The notes under the pieces were generated by a model, which saw nothing but the letters and a program-made list of their open reading frames with translations, searched no databases and had not been told where the DNA came from. This document shows positions 36,448-48,287 of a stretch of 64,000 bases of DNA, one piece after another. Numbering within the stretch: position 1 is the stretch's first letter; each line of letters opens with the position of its first letter. Position numbers and translations under genes: made by a program. The stretch comes from Hellea balneolensis DSM 19091 (GTDB lineage Bacteria; Pseudomonadota; Alphaproteobacteria; Caulobacterales; Maricaulaceae), in the NCBI RefSeq assembly GCF_000428525.1, contig NZ_AUAC01000002.1:558001-622000 (forward strand), in the 5' to 3' direction.

Positions 36448-36462
36448 TTAGGGTTGAGTTAA
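36448..36462. promoter_or_regulatory. CtrA-like box upstream of divK
   Basis: TTAG-N7-TTAA, one mismatch from the CtrA consensus TTAA-N7-TTAA. CtrA-dependent divK transcription is known in Caulobacter; here it is an inference from the motif. Confidence 0.4.
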
Positions 36463-36495
36463 CCATAAAGAGGACTTCACAAGTTTTAAGAAATA

Positions 36496-36510
36496 GAACA
36501 TATATAGAAC
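36496..36510. promoter_or_regulatory. Alphaproteobacterial LexA (SOS) box before dinB
   Basis: Perfect GAAC-N7-GAAC (GAACATATATAGAAC), the reverse form of GTTC-N7-GTTC used by alphaproteobacterial LexA, ending 14 bases before the dinB start at 36525. Strongly implies damage induction. Confidence 0.8.
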
Positions 36511-36524
36511 ATTGTTAAGGAGTA

Positions 36525-37886
36525 GTGAAGCTGCCCGAGCTTGAAACAAGAAGAATGCCTTTTAAAGTGGCAAAACTATGTCGTGATTGCGCGGCATTCA
36601 CACAAGCAGAAAGTTGCGGTTCTTGTGGATCAACGCGCTTGGCTTCACACCCTGAACTCCAAAGTCTGAGCATTGCCCATGTCGATTGCGATGCATTTTT
36701 TTGTTCTGTGGAGAAGCGGGATAATCCCGATATCCGTGACAAACCTGTTATTGTAGGCGGCGGACGGCGGGGTGTTGTCTCTGCGGCCTGTTATCATGCC
36801 CGTATATATGGCGTACATTCCGCGATGCCCATGTTTAAAGCGCTCAAGCTCTGCCCAGAAGCTGTTGTCGTGCGCGGAAATATGGATAAATACGCGCGGG
36901 ACGGCGGCATTATACGCGAGATGATGCGCGACCTGACCCCCGCTGTTGAACCTCTTTCAATTGATGAAGCCTTTCTGGACTTATCAGGCACGGAACGTAT
37001 TCATGGCCGCAAGCCGAGTCAAAGCCTTATAAAACTACAAAATGATATCCTTAAAGAAGTTGGCGTGACTGTCTCTGTTGGCCTCTCCTATAATAAATTT
37101 CTAGCTAAGACGGCCTCTGATTTAGATAAGCCCAATGGCTTTGCCGTTTTGGGCCGCGCGGATGCGCTCAACTTTCTGGCCGATAAACCTGTGGGGTTTA
37201 TTTATGGGGTCGGACCCTCATTTGCCAGAAGCCTGAACAAAGAAGGACTGAACACCATAGCTGATGTCAGGCGGTGGACGGATAAGAAAATGGCGCAGCG
37301 TTTTGGCGATATGGGCTTACATCTCGCCCGATTAGCACGCGCAGAAGACAACCGCCCCGTAAAGCGTTCGCGCCTTAGAAAATCTGTTTCAGCAGAAACC
37401 ACCTTTAATGAGGACATTTCGGATATCGAAGCCTTGAAAGACAAGCTCTGGCAGGTCTGCCAAAAAACGGCGGATCGCAGCAAAGCTAAAAATATTGCCG
37501 GCACAGTCGTGACACTTAAGCTCAAGACAAAGCAATTTGAATCAATCACACGGCGCCGCACTCTACCGCAACCCGTACAGCTTGCCGATGTTATCTTTCG
37601 CACCTGTGTACCTATGCTGGAAAAAGAAGTCTCAAAGTCCAACGGCTCGCAGAGTTACCGCTTAATTGGGGCGGGCATTTCAGGACTTACAGCTCCGGTT
37701 GGTGATGGCGGCGATCTGCTTGACCCTAACGCCATAAAGCGCGGCATAGCTGAACGCGCTACCGATAAAGCGCGCGAAAAATTTGGCAAAGATGCAGTCA
37801 TGACAGGACGCGGGTTTAAAAATAAAGGACGGCGCAATGATGCAAAGTTTCTGCCGAATAAAATTAACCCAGATTCTGTGGACTGA
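36525..37886 (+). CDS. dinB: DNA polymerase IV (Y-family) with N-terminal zinc-ribbon
   Basis: Error-prone translesion polymerase, 453 aa. It opens with a Cys-rich ribbon (CRDCAAF then CGSCGSTRL) as in other alphaproteobacterial DinB proteins. The palm motifs IAHVDCDAFFCSVEKRD and PLSIDEAFLDLSG carry the catalytic acidic residues, with VSVGLSYNKFLAKTASDLDKP after them. The start is uncertain: GTG 36525 has AAGGAG only two bases upstream, while ATG 36555 has a weak AAGAAG. A perfect SOS box precedes it. The 3' end overlaps the convergent membrane-protein gene by 23 bases. Confidence 0.94.
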   Translation: MKLPELETRRMPFKVAKLCRDCAAFTQAESCGSCGSTRLASHPELQSLSIAHVDCDAFFCSVEKRDNPDIRDKPVIVGGGRRGVVSAACYHARIYGVHSAMPMFKALKLCPEAVVVRGNMDKYARDGGIIREMMRDLTPAVEPLSIDEAFLDLSGTERIHGRKPSQSLIKLQNDILKEVGVTVSVGLSYNKFLAKTASDLDKPNGFAVLGRADALNFLADKPVGFIYGVGPSFARSLNKEGLNTIADVRRWTDKKMAQRFGDMGLHLARLARAEDNRPVKRSRLRKSVSAETTFNEDISDIEALKDKLWQVCQKTADRSKAKNIAGTVVTLKLKTKQFESITRRRTLPQPVQLADVIFRTCVPMLEKEVSKSNGSQSYRLIGAGISGLTAPVGDGGDLLDPNAIKRGIAERATDKAREKFGKDAVMTGRGFKNKGRRNDAKFLPNKINPDSVD

Positions 37887-38574
37887 ATTTCGAGGGCCGA
37901 CCTTTTTCAATCCAACTTATAATAGACGCCATACCAAAAAAGATAATCAATGTCGTGACACCCAAAGCAGGCCCTCGCGGCCCCACAGATGCATCAAAAT
38001 TTCCTGCTTGGAGGGCTAATCCCGGAATCAAAATGACATAGGCTTGCAAAGCGGCCATCACGATGAAAAATGCCCACAAAGCATAATCATAACGTTTGCT
38101 TTTAGCGCTCGTAACGCGCTGCCAAAACAAAAACCCTGAAAAAACCAACCCCATCTCAAGGACGTAAGCGGCTATGGGAAAATTCCAAAAGCCAAAGCCA
38201 AGCATCAATGAGCCGCCCGGATAAAGGGGTAAATCGGGGCGATGAACAATCAAGTCCAAAATCCAATGCGAAAACACTAGACCAGCAATCACCCAAAAAC
38301 CGCGGCTACCTGCTGAGGGTTTAAAAAACCGAAACATCAGCCCTGCAAATCCAGCTAGGATCAATGATGTCAAGAGAGAGTGCGACCAAGGAATATGGAA
38401 AACAGGCGTTCCGTCCGCAGCAACACTAGGGCCTTCTATACCGAAAATTGTCAGCACAGCCCAAATAATATCGATAAATTGAACAGCCAAAAAGCCCTGC
38501 CATAAGGTAACGAGCGGCGTTTCTTTCCCCCGCTGTGTATCCCAAACGGCGGGTCCATAATGCCCGATAAACAT
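37864..38574 (-). CDS. Multi-span membrane protein, YdjM-like (metal-dependent hydrolase family)
   Basis: 236-aa inner-membrane protein with six or seven hydrophobic segments. The pattern of polar residues fits the YdjM/DUF457 membrane hydrolase family: PWSHSLLTS and SHWILDLIVHRPDLPL provide His and Asp residues at the membrane edge. Starts on the base after the stop of the thioredoxin-like gene, so the two are co-expressed. Substrate unknown. Confidence 0.7.
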   Translation of the reverse strand: MFIGHYGPAVWDTQRGKETPLVTLWQGFLAVQFIDIIWAVLTIFGIEGPSVAADGTPVFHIPWSHSLLTSLILAGFAGLMFRFFKPSAGSRGFWVIAGLVFSHWILDLIVHRPDLPLYPGGSLMLGFGFWNFPIAAYVLEMGLVFSGFLFWQRVTSAKSKRYDYALWAFFIVMAALQAYVILIPGLALQAGNFDASVGPRGPALGVTTLIIFFGMASIISWIEKGRPSKFSPQNLG

Positions 38575-39141
38575 TTATTCAGGCCCCTTAAAATCCGCCG
38601 TAAAATCTTCAAAATAATCAAAGACGTCACCTTCCGCGCGGCTCGCTGCATTCCGCCAGGTTGGGGCTGTATCCAAATTCAGCACCATTCCGTCAGAATT
38701 AGTCACAAAAACGGTCGGCGTACCGACAATATCTTTGACGCCAAAACTTTGGGCCAGTTCAATATTTCGGTTCTTCTGCCCAACATCTACATAGGTCATT
38801 TCAAAGTGCTTCTTAAGCAGTGTTTGGAAACGAGGCCTTTCAAAATGAGCCGCTAAAGCCCGGCTATCATGACACCAATTCGCGCCAAAGACGAGCAGTC
38901 CCAATTTGCCGTTTTCCTTGGCGGAAACTAAAGTGTGGTTCACATCAAGTTCAGCATCTGCGGTGGCGTCATAAGGGCGAGGTTCATCATGGACCTTGTG
39001 CGCATGGCCGCCATTGTCATGAGATATATCCGCGGTTTTGGACTGCACCTCAGACACGGCAGGAGGTTTATCTCCTCCCTCCAATGCCTGCGTCGTGCAA
39101 GCCGCCAAAAGAGCTGATATGGAAAGACCAACATATTTCAT
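38575..39141 (-). CDS. Thioredoxin-fold lipoprotein with CxxS active site
   Basis: 188 aa with a lipoprotein signal (lipobox LAAC, Cys15), then a His-rich linker (HDNGGHAHKVHDE) and a thioredoxin-like domain. The active-site motif is WCHDS, so the second redox Cys is Ser, and the cis-Pro is in GTPTVFV. A single-Cys protein cannot do normal dithiol exchange; it could form mixed disulfides, isomerise, or bind a metal with the His segment. Directly adjacent to the YdjM-like gene. Confidence 0.8.
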   Translation of the reverse strand: MKYVGLSISALLAACTTQALEGGDKPPAVSEVQSKTADISHDNGGHAHKVHDEPRPYDATADAELDVNHTLVSAKENGKLGLLVFGANWCHDSRALAAHFERPRFQTLLKKHFEMTYVDVGQKNRNIELAQSFGVKDIVGTPTVFVTNSDGMVLNLDTAPTWRNAASRAEGDVFDYFEDFTADFKGPE

Positions 39142-39195
39142 ATGAAAGCTGTAACATAGCTTTACTCTTGGCGCATAGAGTTTGTATCACGCCTT

Positions 39196-39849
39196 ATGCG
39201 TCTTTTTTCTTTCTTCCGCCGTAAAGGCCAGCCCATGCAAATGCCTGCGAAAGCGCAGGTGCCCAACCAAGAGGCCCCGTCTATTTGGAGCCCTGCCCCG
39301 TCCAAACCCGTTCAGGGACTTGATATTCGCCGCCATTTTTACAATGAGCGCGGCTTTCAATGCTATGCAAGCTTTTTTGCTCATTGGGGCGGTTGGATCA
39401 CAGCAGGTCACTGCCTCACAGAAACCAACGACTTATTGCCGCCCTTCGCAAATGGGGAGTTCACCACTTGGCCGGACGGGTTGGACGCCGCAATAATGGG
39501 CTGCCACCTTCCCGCCAAACGGCCCGCAGATCCCGTCATCGGTCAGCAGGTTATATGCAAGGGCTTCCCCGCAGGGGCTCGTAGCTTGGAAGAGCGGCGC
39601 GGTAAAGTCTATTTTGAGCGCCATCCTGGAACATGGATTGCGCATATTCAAACGCCTGATGAACCTGTTGTAACAGGCATGAGCGGGGGCCCAGTTATTG
39701 ACGCGGCAAGCGGTGAACCTGTTGGCGTAATCATAACGCGAAACAGCCCTGCGGATTTAAACAATGACCGTGACCCGGATGAAAGCTGTGACTTTATCGC
39801 CCTCTCAGCAGTGTGGGATGCCGTAATGAAAGAGACTGCAATCAGCTAA
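39196..39849 (+). CDS. Trypsin-like serine peptidase, no signal peptide
   Basis: 217-aa protein with the chymotrypsin-fold triad: His72 in ITAGHC, Asp97 in GLDAAI and Ser163 in VTGMSGGPV. The N-terminus (MRLFSFFRRKGQ) is basic and short and is not a signal peptide, so it may work in the cytoplasm or at the membrane face. No PDZ domain is present, unlike DegP. Convergent with ligA. Target unknown. Confidence 0.8.
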   Translation: MRLFSFFRRKGQPMQMPAKAQVPNQEAPSIWSPAPSKPVQGLDIRRHFYNERGFQCYASFFAHWGGWITAGHCLTETNDLLPPFANGEFTTWPDGLDAAIMGCHLPAKRPADPVIGQQVICKGFPAGARSLEERRGKVYFERHPGTWIAHIQTPDEPVVTGMSGGPVIDAASGEPVGVIITRNSPADLNNDRDPDESCDFIALSAVWDAVMKETAIS

Positions 39850-39866
39850 ATACGATAGCATCTAGA

Positions 39867-43582
<3,716 letters not shown>

Positions 43583-43600
43583 GAGGTCATCAAACCATAG

Positions 43601-44452
43601 TTAGAAGAGACGTTCTTTAAGCCGTGACCAGTAACCCTGCCGGCGCGGCTTATTGATCTCATCATTAAGGTTTACGCCATATTCAGCTAGCAATTCATAG
43701 CTATCCTCATACCACTCACTGGACGGATAGTTATAACCCAAGACCGAACCCACAAGTTTAGCCTCGTTGATAATACCTAAAGAGGTATAAGCTTCGACAA
43801 GGCGGTGAAGCGCCTCTTCGGTTTGCGACGTTGTTTCATAGTTTTTGACAACGTTTTTAAAACGGCCAATCGCGGCGAGCTGCTGATTATCTTTGAGGTA
43901 ATATCGTCCGATAGACATTTCCTTACCTGCCAAGTGATCATGTGTCAGCTCAAGCTTTAGGCGGGCATCCCGCGCATAATCACTATCGGGATAGCGGCGA
44001 ACGACTTGCTGTAAAGCTGATTCCGCGTTCACAGTTGTCGCTTGGTCACGGCCAACATCATAAATTTGGTCATAATAATTCATCGCGATCAGGTAATAGG
44101 CATATGGCGTGCTCTCATTGCCTGGGTGCAGGCCGATAAAACGCTGAGCCGTCGCAATCGACTCTTCATAATCTGTTGAGCGATAATTCGCGTAGGCTTG
44201 CATCAACATGGCGCGGCGCGCCCATTTAGAAAAAGGATGCTGACGTTCGACTTCTTGGAAAAAAAGCTTGGCGCGGTCCCAATCCCCGCGCTCCATCCGG
44301 TCGAAGCCCTGATTATAGATTTGCTCGGCAGGACGCTCGACATAAGCGAGTTTCTCATTTTTATTCCCGCCAATACCAAGCGTGGAACATGCCGATAGTG
44401 TTAGGGCCAGAGCCGCAACAGAGACAGGTTTTAAAACAGAGCGATAGCGCAT
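43601..44452 (-). CDS. bamD: Outer membrane assembly lipoprotein BamD
   Basis: TPR lipoprotein of the BAM complex that inserts beta-barrel proteins such as the adhesins of this window. Lipobox LSAC (ALTLSACSTLG) is followed by TPR helices (YNQGFDRMERGDWDRAKLFFQ, FSKWARRAMLMQAYANY). ATG 44452 is taken, with GGGA upstream; an in-frame TTG at 44464 is less likely. Length is 283 aa. Confidence 0.95.
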   Translation of the reverse strand: MRYRSVLKPVSVAALALTLSACSTLGIGGNKNEKLAYVERPAEQIYNQGFDRMERGDWDRAKLFFQEVERQHPFSKWARRAMLMQAYANYRSTDYEESIATAQRFIGLHPGNESTPYAYYLIAMNYYDQIYDVGRDQATTVNAESALQQVVRRYPDSDYARDARLKLELTHDHLAGKEMSIGRYYLKDNQQLAAIGRFKNVVKNYETTSQTEEALHRLVEAYTSLGIINEAKLVGSVLGYNYPSSEWYEDSYELLAEYGVNLNDEINKPRRQGYWSRLKERLF

Positions 44453-44524
44453 AGCGATTCCCAAATGGGTTAAAGTTCAAAGCTTACTAACGGAGATTAT
44501 CGCGCGGCGAAAGTGAGAAAACGG

Positions 44525-45433
44525 TTAGGCAGACACTGATTCCAGTTCGCGGGCTTGTGAACGCGTCGCAACTGAGGTGAACTCCCATGCATCTGCATGG
44601 CCATAGAGCGCCATAAGCAGATCATGATTCAAGCCATGCCCGCCTTTAACGGTCGTCACGCGGCCCAATATCGGCCCGCCAAGATACAGATCGCCAAGCA
44701 AATCAAGTGCCTTATGACGCACAAATTCGTCTGCAAAGCGAAGCCCCTCGGGATTCAAGACCTGATCACCATCAACGATCACCGCATTATCAAGAGAGCC
44801 ACCTTTGGACAGACCTGCGGCTTGCAACGCGGCCACTTCGTGCATACGCGCAAATGTTCGTGCCGATGCCAAGCGCTCACGGAAAGCGCGGACATTTGGA
44901 ACAATCTCAACACGCTGTTTCCCAATCGCTTTGTCTTCAAAATCAATTGTCACGTCGAGCTCCAAGCGTTCGCGAGGTTCAATACGGGCAAAACTATCGC
45001 CATTGCGCACCTCAAGAGGCTTAAGCACTCTTACGTAGCGGCGTGGCGCAGCTTGGCGCACAATACCAACTTGCTCAATAAGCTTGAGAAAAGGCTCAGA
45101 ACTTCCATCCAGAGCAGGTAATTCCTCTCCATCAATATCGATGTAAAGGTTATCAATCCCAGAGGCTGCCAGCGCGGCCAATAAATGCTCAATCGTAGAA
45201 ACTTTGACACCTCCTGCATTGGATAAGGTCGTGCAGTTTTTGACACCTGTCACAGCATCCGGACGCACAGCAATAGCATTATCGCGATCTGTTATGTCTG
45301 TTCGTACGAAGACCAGACCCGTTCCCGTGGGCGCAGGACGCATAACTAGGCGTGTATGCTCACCGCCATGCAGCTCTATCCCTGCAGTAACAGCAGGTCC
45401 GTTCAGCGTAGATTGTCGTCTTACATTGGGCAT
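44525..45433 (-). CDS. lpxC: UDP-3-O-acyl-N-acetylglucosamine deacetylase LpxC
   Basis: Zinc enzyme of the committed step of lipid A synthesis. Zinc ligands are His in STIEHLLAAL and His/Asp in HKALDLLGDL, with the catalytic base in EELPALDGSS-type and GHGLNHDLL loops. 302 aa. It lies in its usual alphaproteobacterial place between ftsZ and bamD, but here a foreign-looking gene separates it from ftsZ. A degenerate CtrA-like sequence lies at 45448-45462. The upstream gap 45434-45717 holds nothing else recognisable. Confidence 0.96.
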   Translation of the reverse strand: MPNVRRQSTLNGPAVTAGIELHGGEHTRLVMRPAPTGTGLVFVRTDITDRDNAIAVRPDAVTGVKNCTTLSNAGGVKVSTIEHLLAALAASGIDNLYIDIDGEELPALDGSSEPFLKLIEQVGIVRQAAPRRYVRVLKPLEVRNGDSFARIEPRERLELDVTIDFEDKAIGKQRVEIVPNVRAFRERLASARTFARMHEVAALQAAGLSKGGSLDNAVIVDGDQVLNPEGLRFADEFVRHKALDLLGDLYLGGPILGRVTTVKGGHGLNHDLLMALYGHADAWEFTSVATRSQARELESVSA

Positions 45434-45717
45434 AGTCAGGGATTTCCTTAACTATAACTTAGCAAGCCCGAAAAAATGAGCAATAAACGCTCCGTTACAC
45501 GGTGTTTCAGAGTGTGACGAAGATGTAAGAGTTTGGGTTGGGAAGAAAAATAAAGAATTGTAGAGCAGAGTGGAAAGATCCTCATTGCGGACGTCTCGCA
45601 AGAGGCTTAAGTCGCCCAAAACCGTCGTTCAACCAGATTAAAATCAATTGAAGCCGCAGAATTAAGCGGACACTCACGCTTTATTTGGTTTATGACGACT
45701 CTGTGTTATGAATTACT

Positions 45718-46509
45718 ATGTTTCGTTTATTTATAGTTGCACCTATTCTTGTTTTGTATGGATGCCAAGCTAATGATAAGAGTGGAGATATATCTCAGCA
45801 TTCATTCTCTGAGACCATAAAATTTCCGACCGATTCAGTATTACCTGAAAATCGAATGATGGATCCATCATGCAAATGGAAACAAAGTATTGTCCCTATC
45901 TTCAATGGTGATGAATTCATTAGTTTCCTTCATCAGGAATGTGAATTTAAGCGGATCAAAGTAAATGTTGATCAAGGCAGTGTTAAATTCACTTTGTTGC
46001 AAGAAGGAGGTATAGGTGAACCGTTTGAGTATGGATATCCACCCCTTATCATTGAGACTGGTGAAACTAACTCTCCTGAAGAATATTTGGATAAGTTTTA
46101 CACAACGGCGGAAGAACGTCTTCACTGTAAAAAAAGAGAAGTTAGTCCAGATATCTGGGAAATTAGAAATATAGGTTACGCCACCATCCCAGAACCTCCA
46201 CCAGAAGATGAAGACGTTTCCAAGTTAACTCAAGAAGAGAGAAGTCTGGAAATTCAGAAGCGAAGAAAAAAACGTGCAGAGCTAACTCACGAGGAAAGGA
46301 AGCTTGAAGATCAGAAAAGAATAAGGAAAATTGCCGAGCACCGGAATAAGCACTACAAAAAATATGAAGAGCAAAGTCGAATAAACCGAATATGCGATAA
46401 TATTCCATACACTAATTATTTTTTCTTTGAAGGTGAGTACATCCTAACAATGCCTAAAAGGCATATGCCGTTTCTGGATGTCGCCTCACTAAAGTATCAT
46501 AAAAAGTAG
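45718..46509 (+). CDS. Orphan lipoprotein with charged helical segment
   Basis: 263-aa protein of unrecognised family. The N-terminus is a lipoprotein signal (VLYGC, Cys16). A globular region with a few Cys follows. About residues 168-215 are very rich in Glu, Lys and Arg, with a repeated pattern (KLTQEERSLEIQKRRKKR then ELTHEERKLEDQKR) that should form a helix or coiled coil. It is on the opposite strand to the dcw cluster. Its DNA is clearly richer in A+T, with AGA/AAA/ATA codons, so it was probably acquired by transfer. Confidence 0.75.
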   Translation: MFRLFIVAPILVLYGCQANDKSGDISQHSFSETIKFPTDSVLPENRMMDPSCKWKQSIVPIFNGDEFISFLHQECEFKRIKVNVDQGSVKFTLLQEGGIGEPFEYGYPPLIIETGETNSPEEYLDKFYTTAEERLHCKKREVSPDIWEIRNIGYATIPEPPPEDEDVSKLTQEERSLEIQKRRKKRAELTHEERKLEDQKRIRKIAEHRNKHYKKYEEQSRINRICDNIPYTNYFFFEGEYILTMPKRHMPFLDVASLKYHKK

Positions 46510-46630
46510 TTTCAACGCTAATTTTTCTATAGAGTGCTTAGAATAAAAAAAAAGAGTGTGAAGTTGGTTTACTCTTACGTCTCCTTTGCCCTCGCACCAC
46601 CCAAAGCCACTGCCGTGGCCTTATTCGACT

Positions 46631-46656
46631 AAAATCGATTCACTGGATCGATTTTT
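46631..46656 (+). terminator. Hairpin with T-run downstream of the orphan lipoprotein gene
   Basis: AAAATCGAT (46631-46639) / ATCGATTTT (46647-46655) with a seven-base loop and five T. A+T-rich but perfect, about 120 bases after the stop. Confidence 0.45.
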
Positions 46657-46693
46657 GGGCTTTCCCCCAACGTCTTCTAAGCCCCTGACAATC

Positions 46694-46724
46694 AAAAAAA
46701 GCGCCCCTCTCTCAAGGGACGCCT
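46694..46724 (-). terminator. Rho-independent terminator of ftsZ
   Basis: On the minus strand GCGTCCCT / AGGGGCGC (plus-strand 46715-46722 and 46701-46708) followed by seven T, starting about 25 bases after the ftsZ stop. Ends the ftsQAZ transcript. Confidence 0.85.
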
Positions 46725-46747
46725 TTGTCTTTTAATGTCTTTTAAGC

Positions 46748-48184
46748 TTAGCGGTTTTGGCGACGCAAGAAGCTTGGAATTTCAAGCTCATCATCCATAT
46801 TATCACCGAAAAGGTCACCACTTTGTTGCGGTGCTTGGCGCTTTACGACAGGCGCAGGCGCCGGTTTTTGTTTCTTGAGTCCAAAAAATCCAAATGGCTT
46901 TTTCACAACATTTTGAGGTTGAGCTTCTCTTGCGGGTGGACGCTGAGGCGCGGCTTGCGGCGCATATTGCTGCGCAGGAGCAGCCTCAGGTGCTTGGATT
47001 TGCGGTGGGTATGGCTTTGGCGCAACATAAGCCGGCGCGGGCTGTTGAGCCGCCGGCTGGGGTTGAGGCGCGGGCGCGGGCGTCACAGTTTGCGGCGCAT
47101 AAGTCATCTCGGATTCAAATTCATCATCAATCGCAAACTCGTCTTCTTCCTCATAAGCGGCTTCGGGCGCAGCTTGCTCGACATAACGGGATGGAACAGG
47201 CTTTGCTTCCATGACATATTCCGTGTCAACGCCAGTTGCGACGACAGAAACACGGACAATACCGTCAAGATCATCATCCAGAGCCGAGCCAACAATAATA
47301 TTGGCGTCTTCATCGACTTGGCCGCGGATAAGGCTTGCAGCTTCGTCTACCTCATATAGCGTCAAATCTCGTCCGCCCGTGATATTGATAAGAACGCCTT
47401 TAGCGCCTTTAAGCGAGACGTCATCAAGAAGCGGATTATTGATCGCCGCTTCAGCCGCTTCAATCGCACGGCGCTCACCTGTGGCTTCGCCTGTACCCAT
47501 CATAGCTTTGCCCATTTCGTCCATAACAGTGCGGACGTCATTAAAGTCAAGATTGATAAGACCCGGCACAACCATAAGGTCCGTCACGCCGCGAACGCCG
47601 CTGTGAAGAACTTCATCCGCCATAGAGAAAGCATCCGACATTGTCGTCTGCTCTGTCGCAACGCGGAAGAGGTTTTGATTTGGAATGGTGATCATCGTAT
47701 CGACAGCTGTATAAAGGTTTTCAATGCCTTGCTCAGCCAACTTCATGCGGCGCGAGCCTTCGAACTGGAACGGCTTGGTCACGATACCCACAGTTAGAAT
47801 ACCGCGCTCACGTGCTGCTCGGGCAATCACAGGCGCAGCACCTGTACCCGTTCCGCCGCCCATACCAGCCGCAACAAATAACATATGCGCGCCGTCAAGA
47901 TGCTCTAATATCTCATCAAGGCTTTCTTCGGCAGATTGTTCACCAATCTCAGGACGCATACCGGCACCGAGGCCTTGCGTGATACCGCCGCCGAGCTGAA
48001 CTTTACGGTCTGCGCGGGACAAGGCAAGCGCTTGAGCGTCAGTATTGGCGACGATAAATTCAACACCATCAAGGCCTGCGCCGATCATATTATTCACGGC
48101 ATTACCCCCTGCGCCGCCGACACCTATGACGACAATACGAGGCTTTAACTCTACGGCTTTTGGTAAGGATAATGAGATAGGCAT
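46748..48184 (-). CDS. ftsZ: Cell division protein FtsZ
   Basis: Tubulin-like GTPase that forms the division ring. The tubulin signature [10 protein letters not shown] and the T7 loop ([11 protein letters not shown]) are present. A long Pro/Ala/Gln-rich linker (about residues 345-460) leads to the C-terminal peptide [10 protein letters not shown] that binds FtsA and other partners. 478 aa is typical for Caulobacter relatives. A perfect CtrA-type box lies upstream and a terminator downstream. Confidence 0.98.
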   Translation of the reverse strand: MPISLSLPKAVELKPRIVVIGVGGAGGNAVNNMIGAGLDGVEFIVANTDAQALALSRADRKVQLGGGITQGLGAGMRPEIGEQSAEESLDEILEHLDGAHMLFVAAGMGGGTGTGAAPVIARAARERGILTVGIVTKPFQFEGSRRMKLAEQGIENLYTAVDTMITIPNQNLFRVATEQTTMSDAFSMADEVLHSGVRGVTDLMVVPGLINLDFNDVRTVMDEMGKAMMGTGEATGERRAIEAAEAAINNPLLDDVSLKGAKGVLINITGGRDLTLYEVDEAASLIRGQVDEDANIIVGSALDDDLDGIVRVSVVATGVDTEYVMEAKPVPSRYVEQAAPEAAYEEEDEFAIDDEFESEMTYAPQTVTPAPAPQPQPAAQQPAPAYVAPKPYPPQIQAPEAAPAQQYAPQAAPQRPPAREAQPQNVVKKPFGFFGLKKQKPAPAPVVKRQAPQQSGDLFGDNMDDELEIPSFLRRQNR

Positions 48185-48239
48185 AACAGTCCCGCAAATT
48201 ATGGTAATTGATTAGTTAACACAACTTCCGCTAAAACGG

Positions 48240-48254
48240 TTAAACAGTGATTAA
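48240..48254. promoter_or_regulatory. CtrA box upstream of ftsZ
   Basis: Perfect TTAA-N7-TTAA (TTAAACAGTGATTAA), 56-70 bases before the ftsZ ATG in a 103-bp gap. CtrA represses ftsZ in Caulobacter; the position fits a promoter-blocking site. Confidence 0.65.
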
Positions 48255-48287
48255 TTAATCTTAAAATTTGCGGACCAATGCAGGTTT

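Noticed and set aside
46757-47359. 200-aa Arg/Leu-rich frame on the plus strand
   Set aside because: Antisense shadow of the ftsZ linker region; no ribosome site or domain.
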